DNA of 64,000 bases from Azadirachta indica (GCA_022749755.1 CM040445.1:13413182-13477181), one strand, 5' to 3'; positions 45,151-56,885 are shown, counted from the first letter of the stretch. Notes: generated by a model not told the origin, from the letters alone. Program-made: numbers and translations.

Positions 45151-46379
45151 TTGATCGAATTGTCCGGGAAGAAAATCTGAGCTCTTGGGTCAACAACAAT
45201 GGAGATTAGTACTGTGAGCGAAGTGATCTCTTGACTACTTATGGCTTGCCAAATTTCAATTAGCTATCTTAATTATTATATAATGAGTGTTTGTCTAAAT
45301 CATCGATCATTTGCCATAGTGACAAACTTTGATTAATTATTTTAATTATTGATTGTTAAGTAAAGTCTCACCTAATCCCACTTATTTTATTCTATTTGAA
45401 TGATAAATGCCGGCATTCAAATTAAAGTTATTGCCATTGCATTCACACAGTCGGCACAGTTAAGAAAATTAATTTCCATTTTTCTTTTTGTTTATTTTCT
45501 CAAGGTTATGTCCATGGAGATCTCGTGTTTCAAATGTTTTTCATGTCTGAAAATATATATATATATATATTTTTTAATTAATATATACTCCCCATATATA
45601 TTAATTGGTAAAATAGAGATGACAATGGGACAAGAGGTTGGAACAACTTCAACAAGAATTGGTAATTATAAATCATGGATGATGATGATATATAATTGAT
45701 GTGGTTGTTTCAGTTTAGTATAGACTTTTTTTGGTTAGGTTTTATACTCCCTAAATCCTCATCAATTAAACTCAATAATCATCGAGTTTAATCTTTTAAT
45801 TGATGATTTTCATAATGTAATCATCATGAAAATAATAGTACCCAACCACAAACATGATAGCATCACTTTGTGAATCATAAAATCACATATTTAAAGTAAA
45901 TTAAAAAAAAATTCTCCTTCTCAAATTGATGTTAAAGAAAATCGATCCTTAACCTTGTATTTCCATAATAATACTAAACAACCAAACCATATGTTAAGGA
46001 CCAATATGTAATTGAAAGGAATATGCTTTTGCCATGGGAAAAGAGAGTTTTACAGTGTGCTTGTTTTTCAAATTTAAATTAAATTTTTTTTTATATATGG
46101 ATCTAAAAAGTATATACATGAATACAATAGTAATTTTAAAAAATTTACACTACATAGGTGTTTTAAATAAATAAAAATATAAAACCAGACATATATACAT
46201 ACATACACACACTTAAAATATAGTTAAAAACATTTTAATCTCATAAAATTTAAAAATGTCAACTAAATTATATTGATTTTTTGAACATGATACCACTTTA
46301 TTCACACCTAAATTTCACCCAAATGCTTTTCTTTTCCAGCTACAAATTTAAAGTCATCATTAATTATTGCATAATGGCT

Positions 46380-46620
46380 AGTTGACAGGAGTAAAACCAA
46401 AAATTGATAATTGAAAAGTTAAAGTTAGTTGTTGATATTTTAAAAATAATTAATATATTAAAAAATAGAAATGAATAATTTTATAAAATATAGAAGTTGA
46501 ATTATATATGAACCTAAAAAAAAGGGTTGAACGTATAAATTTATAATAAAAAATTTTAAAAATTTGTAGAGGCTGGGAGGCCAAGGCCCTCAGAGGCCTT
46601 ACTGGTGCTCTGCCACTGCG
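46380..46620. repeat. Decayed transposable-element end
   Basis: An AT-rich stretch finishing in a short GC-rich block (gctgggaggccaaggccctcagaggcc) and 'gctctgccactgc'. The base composition is unlike its surroundings, and the wording recalls the ends of common plant retroelement copies. The class is not determined. Confidence 0.35.
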
Positions 46621-47351
46621 GGTTCATATATAGCATTGTGAATAATCATCAACATCAATTAATATATATTTCTTCGAAATTTTCGCTTTGTGTTTTTCCA
46701 ATTCATCAAAACAACTACTGCTGGCATTTTGGAGAGTTGAATAGTCTTGAGTGGAAATATCATCATGCATGTCCATGCGACACTTTTGTTCAAATATAAA
46801 AATCTATTAACGTGTTTATTTAACTACCTTTTTCTTTAATTTGTTTCAATCATCATTATAATTACTGATTTTGAAAATAGATGTGTGTGTTATTATTTAG
46901 TTGGATAAATGCATGATTTTTTCTCTCTATATATATAAATTAAAAAAATATACTACTACAAAATTATAAATAACAAACACTCGTAGAGAAATCAGCATTT
47001 TAAAAATAGATGTTATAAATATGAAATATCTATTTTAATTTGGAGTAAAAAATATATCAATTAAAATATTAGATGAATACCCATTTTTATTTAACATCTA
47101 TTATCACTCACTTATTTCACCCTATATAATAAAAATAATAACTTTATTCTATTATTTATATAAATTATTAATAATTTTATTTCACAACTAGTTATGAATT
47201 AAAAGTACAACATTTTATTTTCATACATACCCTTAATTTAATCCTATGCTAAATGGCATTGAAGTATATGTGATTGTCATAAAAATCGAACCATCATTCT
47301 AACAATTTAAACTTTTTCGATATATATTCTAACTTTAATTAGTATATTTAA

Positions 47352-47420
47352 AGGTCAATCAGTCTTCGACTGGGTGGTAATAAATGCATGACAGTTTGTA
47401 TTCGAATCCTACCGCATTAA
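47352..47420 (+). repeat. tRNA-like / possible SINE head fragment
   Basis: 'gactgggtggtaataaatgcatg' resembles a tRNA A box region and 'gtattcgaatcct' resembles a B box (GGTTCGAATCC), with plausible spacing. A simple (CATA)n tract follows about 25 bp later. This would fit a SINE relic, but no cloverleaf or target duplication is visible. Confidence 0.3.
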
Positions 47421-47444
47421 CAAAAATAACTCATTAATCTTACT

Positions 47445-47463
47445 ACATACATACATACATACA

Positions 47464-47493
<30 letters not shown>
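47445..47493. repeat. (CATA)n microsatellite
   Basis: About twelve uninterrupted CATA units lie shortly after a short segment with tRNA B-box-like gtattcgaatcct. Confidence 0.95.
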
Positions 47494-47496
<3 letters not shown>

Positions 47497-47742
47497 GTAT
47501 GTTATATAGGGGTCAAACTTCTTCAAACTTAATTCAACAAAAAAAAATGAAAAGTATAACAATAATGATCTAAATTAAATATTTATACAAAAATGTAATT
47601 ATAAAGATATTATAAATTATCTTATTCATCAAAATTAATAATGATTGAAAATATTCAATAATAATAACAATAATAATATATATTTATCTTATTATTATTA
47701 GAGATATACATATACATATATATATATATATATATATATGAA

Positions 47743-48276
47743 TTAGGATATTTGAGCCAAGGGTGATATGGCTTGTATGGGAGCAATGTCCATAGGAGGA
47801 GGAGGTGGTGGGCTTGGCAGCATTCTACGAACCACCGTTCTCATCTTTGGATCTGCCAAAACACATGATATATCTTCATTTTATATATATATATATATAT
47901 TCAACTTAATTATCCATTAATAATATTATAATTATAGGATCCAAGACTACGTCAAATTTAATGTAAAGTTATTGACAAACGTATAATCAATGGGAATAGA
48001 AAACAAATAATGTTATTAATCATCATAAAAACAGTAATTAACTTTAGAAACATTAAAATGTCTAACAACGAATAGTGTTAACTATTCAATTTCTTTTAGA
48101 AAATATATAAATATCAAGATTAACAATTCTCAATCTCAAAAATGCCATTAAACAAATAGAATTACTCTTGCTATATATAATAACATACCTGCAGTTCCTT
48201 CAGCGAGGTGCATAGCCAAGATGGAAGTAATAAGAACGACAAGAAAAAGAGCTCTGAAGAAGCAAGACAAACCCAT
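47743..48276 (-). CDS. Small secreted Pro-rich peptide precursor B
   Basis: A 65-aa precursor with exons 48189-48276 and 47743-47852 and a 336-bp phase-1 intron with GTATGT donor. The start is the ATG at 48276 (ATGGGTTTG), preceded by TATATATATG about 55-60 nt upstream on this strand. Residues 1-29 are a signal peptide (FFRALFLVVLITSILAMHL). The mature part begins DPKMRTVVRRMLPSPPPP, containing an RR pair just before the Pro run (six Pro after Ser), then MDIAPIQAISPLAQIS. The C-terminal core IAPIQAISP is identical to gene C. Proline runs after Ser suggest extensin-type hydroxylation and arabinosylation in the secretory pathway. The product and receptor are unknown. Confidence 0.78.
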
Positions 48277-49924
48277 GATCTCTCCAATTTTTGTATACTC
48301 GATCATGCTTCAAATTATCAAATATAATTACATATATATAGAAAGATAGAGATTAGAAAGAGTCATGAGTCAGACATCATTTTGGAAATGAGTTACCCAG
48401 CTTTGAAGAGAGCCAAGGAGAGAAAGAAAGCTGGTCTCACAAAAACTCTTCTCCCCAAAGTCTTCATTATTTGTTGCATGTACGTATTGGCGGTCCTTTT
48501 GGGTTTGTATTTGCATGTACATGTTTTCCTATTGTCAATTGTTTATGTCAAACAAGAGTATTTTTCTTCTAAACCCCTCACTCAAGTTCGATGTATAATT
48601 AACTTTTCATAGATACTTAATTTTAAAAAATTATAATAAAGTAAATATTATTTTTCTTGTATATTCAATATTTAATAATTTTATCTTGCAACAACTATAA
48701 ATTAAAAATCATAACACATCAATCTTAAATATATGTCTTTCTTTTTTTATTTTAGTATAAAATCATAATAAATTCAAAATATATAATAATAAATTATATT
48801 TTTATTTTTATTTTTATTTAGAGTATTTAAAATTATTTGTTTGAAGTGTTTACTCCTTTGTAAATAAATGTAAACTTTATACGTTAGAAAATCTATTTTT
48901 ATTCATATATTTGTATATAATATTGAAATTTTTAGCTTTAATTTTATCATAAGTTGTATTTCAAGCGGTTATATAACTTGAATTTTGTAATTTGTAAATT
49001 GATTAGTTATTGCAATTTTGATAAAAAGCCATATTATTACTTGGGATAAAAATTGCCATAAGCTAGTATCATTCTATCAACTTTTTTTTTTGTGTTAAGT
49101 TAATTAAAATACAAAATATTTAGATATTTAAATATTTCTGAATCATATTTAGTCAGGTAAATTTAGAAAAAACAAACAATTAAAAGAAATGTTAGAAAAA
49201 AGATCATGCCCTTGGTCTTCCAATGGACGGCTGAAGTTGATGTCAATTGTCATAATCATTGACTGGAAATTAAACCATCGATGGATGCGAAACTCAACTT
49301 AATTAATTAGACTTTGTCAATATTCAAAACGTATTTGAGAAATTATTCATTGAATATTTCAAATATATATTATCAAACCATTGATGGGGCAAGAAATCAA
49401 TGTTGATTCCGATCTGTTAATTACTACGTGCTTGCAATTGGCTAGGGAAATTGAATAGGAAAGATCAATCGAAGAAATTAAAAAAGATTTATCATCTCAC
49501 TGTTCATTCTCATATGCAGTGTGTCAAGATCCTTAAGAATTTTGTTGTGAAAATATTATAATATTTTTATTCTACCTAACAATATTCATGGGATTTATAC
49601 ATAAACAAAAAAGAATAATATATATTTAGTAACATGAAATTATTATATAAATTAAGAAATTAAGAAGAAGAACCACACTGTCAAATTAAAAGAAAAATCT
49701 TACATTAATTTCATTTATGTATATGATCTTATACATATCTTCTATAACTAAATCATTAATATAAACCAAAAGACACGGGAGGAAATATAAATTCTAGACA
49801 TTATAATAACATAATTTTTCACAACAAATATACCTTAATATAATTTCATAATAAGATTCATAAGATGAAAGTCTGTATATATCACTCTCTAGCTTATACA
49901 TATATATCTGCAAATGAAGAATAA
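48277..49924. other. Spacer between peptide genes B and C
   Basis: Holds the promoter of gene B (TATATATA near 48334-48342). From about 49620 it holds the 3' flank of gene C, which is duplicated at 54080-54400. No other gene is seen. The ORF at 48382-48612 has no family signature. Confidence 0.45.
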
Positions 49925-50195
49925 TCAAGATTCTTGAGACGTGGGTGATATGGCTTGAATTGGTGCAATGTTCATTGGTGGTGGTGGTGGGCTTGGCAGC
50001 ACTGCAGGCCCTGCAATAAAAAATCCTGAATAATCAGCTTCAGGTTGCAAGTTGGAATGTACACACGTACAGGAGACAGTCGATAAGTGTAAATTGATTA
50101 ACACATATACCTGCAACTGAGTGAATGGAGAAGATGGAAATTATGATCATCACAACCAGAAGCAGAGAACTGATCATGCAAGTAGAGAAACCCAT
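49925..50195 (-). CDS. Small secreted Pro-rich peptide precursor C
   Basis: A 56-aa precursor with exons 50111-50195 and 49925-50010 and a 100-bp phase-1 intron (CAG/GTATAT...TTGCAG/GG). The start is the ATG at 50195. Residues 1-28 are a signal peptide (MISSLLLVVMIIISIFSIHS). The predicted mature peptide is short: GPAVLPSPPPPPMNIAPI followed by QAISPTSQES. A TATATA motif at 50261-50269 lies about 70 nt upstream and is conserved in gene D. This is the cleanest member of the cluster, with an intact start, both splice sites and stop. It is a recent tandem duplicate of gene D. The function is unrecognised. Confidence 0.8.
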
Positions 50196-51099
50196 GTCTA
50201 AAATATATTGAAGAAGTCTAAGTTTTAATTACTGCCCCGTTCTTGTTGCCTCAGAACAAACTATATATGTGCACCAGTTATAACCTATAAGTTGAAGTCT
50301 TTATTTGGATATAATATTAAAATTTTACTTAAATATTAGATAACCTTTTCAACAGTGTTTCCAAGAAGGAAGTATACAATTTCTTTTTGCTATTTTAATT
50401 CATATATATATATAAGACTAGAAACAACTCCTTTGAACGTACATAGCAATATTATAATAAAAAATTTTGAACAGTAGAAGTTGAAATTTAAATTTTTAAT
50501 TTGTTCAATATGTAGACATGTATATACACATCTGATCATTCTTTATACTTTATGTCATGCATTAAAAATTAATATGAGAAATTCCCGTGCTTGGTTGAGC
50601 AATTCTTATCATTCAATGTTCTTTCTTAGCCTCAATCAATTTAATTAACTAAAAATAAAACAAAACGAGAGTCTTCATTTATAAAATACTGACCAATACA
50701 AGATTTACTTGCCCGATTAACCTAATTAATATATCAAATAATACTAATTAATCGGGGTCAATCAACTTTTTTAAGTATTACATAAATCATAAATATATAA
50801 ATAAAATTCTTGTCATTCAAATAATATAAACAAATTTTATTTGTTGAATTCTAAAATACTCTTATTGATGAAAAACACGCATTTTACGTGAATATAAATG
50901 TTAATAAAACTAATATTAAATGGGAAAGTTCCATCGTTTTTTGCACTCATAAGTCATATATGATCGATAAAGAATCTTTTGTTAAATTTTGTTTTACTAA
51001 AAATAAATTAATCTTGTCATTGATTATTAATTAAAATGTAAGTGAAACAATCTATCTATAACGATACTGAAACACGTCCTGTTAGGCCATCTCATTTAA

Positions 51100-51664
51100 A
51101 AGCAGGGTTATTAACCCAATATTAGTAAGCCATTCAAATTGGGCTTTCTTTAACCTGATAAACTATGAGCCCGAAAATTTTCGTTTTCAGTTTCTTTGGC
51201 ACCAAACAGAAAAGAGATCGACTCTTTCACTTTCTCTTCATTCCTTAAATGAACATTGATGATCTAGGACTATAACGGTGAGTCAGTGACTCAAGTAAAT
51301 TTTCTTGCCTATTTTTTTCCTTATGTCCCGTTTGGTTGGGAGAAAAGATGGGAAACTTTTTGAAAATTTATTTTATGAAAACTACCAAAGATAGAGGCTT
51401 GATTACTAACTCTAACTTCTTGTATTGTTTGTTTATTTGTGGAGAAAATGTGACCAATCGAGAAAAACCTAAATTTGGGCTGATTGATGATTTCATTTGT
51501 TTAGTTGTTTAAGAAAACCAAGGAACTAAATTAAAATGTAAATATAATCAGATTTGAATTAGCCATTGATTACTGTTGTTCCTTCTTCTTTTTGTGTTAT
51601 TCCATGAGTTTTTTAAACCATTAATGACTTTGAATACATAGAGAGAGAGAATCAAAGGTGTGAC
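51100..51664 (+). pseudogene. Kinase-gene 5' relic 1 (promoter, leader, intron 1 start)
   Basis: Matches the 5' part of the kinase pseudogene at 56930-57430: 'gggcttt.ctttaacctgataaa.t.tgagc', 'gatcgactct.tcactttctctt.attcctt.aatg.ac.ttg.tgatcta.gacta' and 'gagaaaagat.ggaaac'. No kinase exon is present. Its continuation lies beyond an LTR element at 53854-53960 (acacaagtaattat ... agaataatttgaa). It is a truncated duplicate, not a gene. Confidence 0.75.
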
Positions 51665-52045
51665 TGTTGGAAATTAAACTTGATTTGAAAATTGGAGTTG
51701 TAAGATTTGAGTTTAGGAATAGTGTAGTCCAATTTTTAGAAATTTGTAAGAAAATATCTACATATTTGTGAAATAAATATCTAAATATTATTATAAATAT
51801 TTCTAGAAAAATATTTATAACTATTAGATTAGATATGTACTGACATAATTTTAATTATTGGTTAAGAAAATATCATAATATAAATAGGAGTGAGTTATTT
51901 TATTGTATTCTTGAGAAGGTTGAGAAGCTTGTAAAGCCAAAAATTAAAAATTAATAAGATTGTAAACTTCTTCCTCCTTTCTAGCTTGTCTATAATTATG
52001 TCTAACAAATTTATCTCTTTTTCAACTATAAGTCCTCCATCTTTT
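51665..52045. repeat. Left LTR
   Basis: The boundary on the left is set by TGTTGG after the 5-mer gtgac. The right boundary is approximate, where similarity to the other LTR ends (cctccatctttt). Confidence 0.7.
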
Positions 52046-52769
52046 AGAGTTAAGGTGCGAGTGACTATAATAAATAATGGAATAGCTCTTTTTTAAGTTC
52101 CAATGCTCACAAATAGCAACTATAATAATTAATGCATCAAGATGAAGGTTTTGATAAAAGCTCAAAATGCATAGGAAGTTGTTGAGAAAGAGTATGATGT
52201 GCCAAAAAATTAAGCGACCTTTACTCAAGTTCAAAAGGACCTTTTGAAGAATTCAAGAAAGAGAGACAAGAAAAGTCTCTAAGTGAAAGGCTTAAGAAAG
52301 AAAGACAAGAAAGCTCTCTATCTCATCCATTTAAGATTGGATACACTATTAGATTATTATACATTTAAAACTATTATAAAACGTTTTAAAAATTCTTTTA
52401 GAACGTATTGCAAACCGTTTTCTTTTGACATGTCTTAAAATATCAAAAACCGTTCTCTTTTATTATGATAAGAATACTATTTTTATTGGTTTTTAAATTT
52501 ATAAGAAAACAATTTTAAATAGTACTCGAATTTATAAGAGAACACTTTATAATAGTATTTATATTTATAAGAAGACATATTTAACAGTTGTTAAAATTTT
52601 ATAAGAAATTTACTTTTAATAATATTTAGATATATAAGAAGACAGTTTTTAACAGTTATTAAAATTTTTAAATTATAATTCTTAAATTAACAATAAAATA
52701 GTATTGTAACAACATTCAATTAAATAAAAATTAATTTATCAAAAAAAAATATACATATACATATATGTA

Positions 52770-52800
<31 letters not shown>

Positions 52801-53403
52801 TGTACAGGACAATAACATCACTCAATAGTTTATACATATGTGTCTCTTATTAATTGTTTAAAAATATATTAAACATTGATTTAAAAAAAATCTAAATTAA
52901 AAGAGTCCGTATCATTACAAATTACAATTATAAACAGTAGCACAATAGCAGCAGATTATGAACTAGAAATAGCAGCAAGTTGATGCTAAATATCACATAC
53001 ATAACTGTTTTATCTACTAATTATAAAATTAAAAATAGCAACTGTAAAAGAATATAAAGATGGTTTTGAGAAAGTTGCAAATGCAACAACAGCCAAAAAA
53101 ACTTGCGGAGATACATCAAAATGTGTACAAAGGCACCGAAAAAGTAAAGAATGTATGTTCTCAAACTTTAAAGAGATTTAAAGTCTATAATTATTGAAGA
53201 ACTCATGAATTAGTTACAATCATATAAAGAAAAGAAAAAAGGGAAAGTAAGAGATCTTGGAGCAAGTTCTCCAAACAAAGTTTACCTTTAAAGAAAATAG
53301 AGAAAGTTTTGACAACGAGAATGTGGAAGAAACAATGACCAAGGATGAGGTCATGAACATGGACGAGAATAGAGAGAAAATTCACCAAATTAAGATTAAG
53401 AGG

Positions 53404-53848
53404 TATTGAAAATTAAACTTGATTTGGAAATTGGACATGTAAAATTTGGTTTTAGAAATAGTGTGGCCTAATTTCTAAAAATTTATATGAAAATATTTGA
53501 ATATTTATGGAATAATTATTTAAATATTTGATAATAAAAATCTACATATTTATAAGAAATATTTACATAATTGTAATAAATATCTAAATATTATTATGCA
53601 TATTTATAGAAAAAAATTTATAACCATTAGATTAGATGTGTGCTGGCATAATTTTAATAGTTGGTCAAGAAAATGTCATAATATAAGTAAGGTTGAGTTA
53701 TTTTATTGTATTCTTGAAAAGCTTGAAAAGCTTATCAAGTTAAAAATTAGAAATCAATAAAATTGTAAGCTTCTCCCTTATTCCTTTTCCATAATTATTC
53801 TTAATAAATTTATCTCCTTTTATAATATAAGCACTCCACCTTCAAACA
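53404..53848. repeat. Right LTR
   Basis: Starts tattgaaaattaaac after a purine-rich agattaagagg and ends ...ccttcaaaca before ttgac. Similar to the left LTR, with an extra run of 'aaatat' repeats. Confidence 0.7.
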
Positions 53849-54414
53849 TTGACTTGAACACAAGTAATTATATTATACAGCATATAGATTTAATAGATGA
53901 TAACTGTTTTCTTTAGAATAATTTGAAATGTTGATTCCATAAATGTTAATGACTATAACAATTAGGGATCGATCGAAGAAAAACAATTTATTGTCATCAG
54001 TGTTGATTCTCACTATATATTTTATTTATATAGTCTTTTTGGAGACGTCCCAGATGTCAGAAATTAGGGTTTCTTATTTATCCAAATTTAGTAACCTGAA
54101 ATTATTATATAAAGAAATTAAGAAGAAGAACTACACTGCAAAATTAAAAGAAAATTAAATCTTACATTAATTTCATTTATATATATATATGTATATATAT
54201 GATCCTGTACATATCTTCTATAACCAAATCATTAGTATAAACCAAAAGACACAGGAGGAAATATAAATTCTAGACATTATAATAATATAATTTTTCACAA
54301 CAAATATACCTTAATATAATTTCATAAGATTCATGAGATGAAAGTCTGTATATATCTCTCTCTAGCTTATACACATATATATCTGCCAATGAAGAAGAAT
54401 CAAGATTCCTGAGA

Positions 54415-54691
54415 TCACATGGGTGATGTCGCTTGAACTGGTGCAATGTTCGGTGGTGGCGGTGGTGGTGGGCTTGGCTGCCTTGGCATCGCTCCAGCCG
54501 GATCTGCAATTAAAAATCCTAAAGAATCAGCGTCAGGTTGCAATTGATAATATACACAGGACATATATCATCGATAGGTTTAAGTTGATTAACATACCTG
54601 CAGCTCCTGCAACTGAGTGAATGGAGAAGATAAAAATCATGATCATCATAACCGGAAGCACAGAACTGATCATGAAAGAAGAGAAACCCAT
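54415..54691 (-). CDS. Small secreted Pro-rich peptide precursor D
   Basis: A 60-aa precursor with exons 54598-54691 and 54415-54503 and a 94-bp phase-1 intron. The start is the ATG at 54691. The signal peptide resembles that of gene C (GFSSFMISSVLPVMMIMIF) but has a Pro in the hydrophobic core. The mature part is DPAGAMPRQPSPPPPPPPNI followed by APVQATSPM, with seven Pro after Ser. Relative to gene C, a three-base insertion before the stop creates an earlier TGA, removing the last four residues (SQES). Upstream, a TATATA motif is kept at 54743-54750. It may still be functional; the core is conserved. Function unknown. Confidence 0.75.
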
Positions 54692-55489
54692 CTCTAAAAT
54701 TGAGGAATTCAAGTTTAAATTTTACTGCCTGATCAGAACAACCTATATATGTGATATGAGTTATAACCTGTAGGTTGAAGTGTTCATTCAGATATAATAT
54801 TAAATTTTATTTTAAATTTTGGACAACATTTTCAACCGTCTTTCCAAGAAGGAAGTACATATATATATTATTTTGTTTCATATATCTAATACTTGAAAAC
54901 AACCTCTGGGAACGTAGTAATAGTAAAAGGTTTTGAAACATTAGAATTTGAAACTTTAATCTTGCTGAATACATATGTGCGTATATATTTCGTGTTTTCT
55001 ATTAGAAGTTAACACTAGAAATTTCCTCAATTGCTTGGTTGACCAAATATTTTCATTCAATGTTCTATCTTAGTCATATATAATCAATTTAATTAACTAA
55101 AAATAAAATGAGACCAGAGTTTTCATTTATAAAATATTAACCTAAACAAGATTTAATTACTTGCCAAATTGATAAGAGCAAGTCAATCAATCGTACAATA
55201 TATCAAATAGCACTAATTAATCAGATGAGTTAACTTTTCTAAGTATTACATAAATTATAAATAATAATTAAAATTCTTTTCTAACTCTAATGATGTAAGC
55301 CCAAATTTTATTTGTTGAACTAATAATAGTCGTATTGATGAAGAACGCGCGTTTTATATGTAAATAAAAATGTCAGTTAAACTAGTTTTAAGTAGGAATG
55401 ATCAATAAAGAATCTTTTGATAAATTAATTTATTAATAAAAATAAATTAATCTTTTGATTGATTGTTAATAAAAAAAGATAAATTTTTT

Positions 55490-55905
55490 TTTAAGCTTAT
55501 GAGCCGTTTGGTTGCGGAGAAAAGATGAAAAGTCAAGAGAAAATTTATTTTATCAACTACCAAACAGAGAGGCTTGATTATTGACTTCAACTTCTTGTAT
55601 TTTCTATTTGTTTGATGAGAAAATGTGACCGAGAGAAACCTAAATTTGGGGCTTATTGAGTTCTTTTGATAGTTGTTTATGAAGTCAAGAAACTGAAATG
55701 AAATGTAAACAATCAAAATTAAACTATTTTCTGTTCGCATCCCTAATTTTCTTCGGAAAGAAAATTTTCTTTTTTTTGTGGTCCCTTCCTTAGAACTGCT
55801 CATAATGTTGCCTAGTCAAGATTATTTGATTATTGTTATGTTTCTTTATATATTTTTTTTGTGTTTATTAATCACTCAATAGATCTAAAAATTACTTCTA
55901 AATTT
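55490..55905 (+). pseudogene. Kinase-gene 5' relic 2 (intron 1 fragments)
   Basis: Two pieces of the kinase pseudogene's first intron are joined. 55498-55720 matches 57125-57330 (gtttggttg.ggagaaaagat, aacctaaattggggcttattgag). 55735-55905 matches 57700-57865 (gcatccctaatt.tct.cgga, gcctagtcaagattat, gtgtttattaatca). About 370 bp between them are deleted. There are no exons. Confidence 0.75.
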
Positions 55906-56039
55906 AAAATAATAGCGGTTTACAAATAAAAGAAATGAATAATAAAATTGAAAAGAAAACCAATATTAATTATAATTCATATTACATATGCATAATAAAT
56001 CAAAAGAAATCGACATTAGTTATAATATGTTATAATTTG

Positions 56040-56885
56040 GTGACGATAAAACTTTAACACTATATTTCATAGTGATTTCATATATTTTAATTTTGTCCCA
56101 TAGTTGACAAAGTGCCTTCTTTGATAAGGCACAAAATTATAAATCGTTGATATAAAATTAAATAATATAAGTAGAGGTGCACATATAAGTACGAATTTAA
56201 GATTGAATAGTCCTATTTCTTCTAATCATATACTGAAAAATGATGAGGATAGACAAAAAAATTAATAAGCCAAACTAATTAGAGTGAATTGAATCGAATT
56301 AATATGTCAATTTAGTTTTCATGCAATTTGATTTAAATTTCAGTTTAATATATTTAAAAACTGATTCTTTTTTGTTTAATTTTTGGTTTATTTCTGATTT
56401 ATAATTTGAAAATGTACATAAACTCTACTTATATGAAATTAATATATATATAAAAAAAAGTATCAATCATATTAAAACATAATTTATAAAAAATTAATAT
56501 TAATTAAAACTTATATTAATAGCATGCACAAAAATTCAAATGAAACCAAAATTAATGAAATTTGATAAGTTTGATATCAATGAAATTGTAACACTATATT
56601 TCGAGAAAATTTTACCACTTATAAATTTTGTTATTATTAATAAATATGTATTTTTTTGATAAGATGTAAAAATATAGAATATTGATATAAAGATAAATGA
56701 TATAGATAAAAATGTATAAGTAATATGCTGATTAAATAGTCATGTTGCTTTGTAATCACGTACTAAATAATAATAAGGGCAGGCAAAAAAGATAGACCGA
56801 ACTAAAATGAGTGAATCGAACTAAATTAATGTATCAACTCGGTTTTTATATGGTTTGGTTTAGAGTTCGGTTTAATAAATAGAAA
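56040..56885. repeat. Two diverged direct copies of a ~350-bp repeat
   Basis: About 56040-56360 and 56575-56885 share 'aacactatatttc', 'gatataaa.ataaatgatata', 'agattgaatagtc' / 'gattaaatagtc', 'gga.agacaaaaaa', 'gtgaatcgaactaaattaat.t.tcaa' and 'ggtttaatattt'. They lie immediately upstream of the kinase pseudogene and are probably transposon-derived. Confidence 0.6.

Larger units (their letters stand above)
45151..47742. other. Spacer between peptide genes A and B
   Basis: AT-rich with (TA)n at 45551-45570 and 47716-47739. A transposon-like end lies at 46560-46620 (gaggctgggaggccaaggccctcag...gctctgccactgc). A tRNA-like fragment lies at 47352-47418, followed by a (CATA)n tract. I see no fifth peptide exon. 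Confidence 0.45.
49620..51664. repeat. Duplicated block, copy 1 (peptide gene C plus kinase 5' relic)
   Basis: From 'tagtaacatgaaattattatata' onward, copy 1 matches copy 2 starting near 54088, through the peptide gene, its upstream region (ttataacct.taggttgaag, tttccaagaaggaagta, aattaactaaaaataaaa) and a segment starting 'ccgtttggttg.gagaaaagatg'. At 51100-51290 it also carries a copy of the kinase pseudogene promoter and leader (cf. 56930-57110). The block continues past an inserted LTR element to about 53960. Confidence 0.8.
51665..53848. mobile_element. Non-coding LTR retroelement (TRIM/LARD-like) inside kinase relic 1
   Basis: Two direct long repeats, 51665 to about 52045 and 53404-53848, begin tgttggaaattaaac and tattgaaaattaaac. 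They share 'gagttattttattgtattcttga.aag.ttga.aagctt' and 'attgtaa.cttct.cc'. The element is bounded by 5-mers gtgac (51660-51664) and ttgac (53849-53853), an approximate target duplication. The interior (~1.36 kb) has no gag or pol reading frame. The right LTR is longer because of an internal AT-rich expansion. It interrupts sequence that is contiguous in the kinase pseudogene, so it inserted after that sequence had been duplicated here. Confidence 0.8.
54080..55905. repeat. Duplicated block, copy 2 (peptide gene D plus shortened kinase relic)
   Basis: Collinear with copy 1 from 'tttagtaacctgaaattattata' through the peptide gene and its upstream flank. The kinase promoter/leader part seen in copy 1 at 51060-51320 is deleted here, so the flank jumps straight to 'gagccgtttggttgcggagaaaagatg' at about 55500. 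Confidence 0.8.

Noticed and set aside
47445..47493. CRISPR-like array
   Set aside because: It is a pure 4-bp microsatellite with no spacers, in a plant genome.
53203..53388. Retroelement protein fragment
   Set aside because: The ORF inside the LTR element has no gag, protease, RT or integrase motif.
55447..55803. 118-codon ORF starting MSSSKEGTTKKRKFSF
   Set aside because: Lies on the opposite strand of kinase relic 2, which is duplicated intron sequence.
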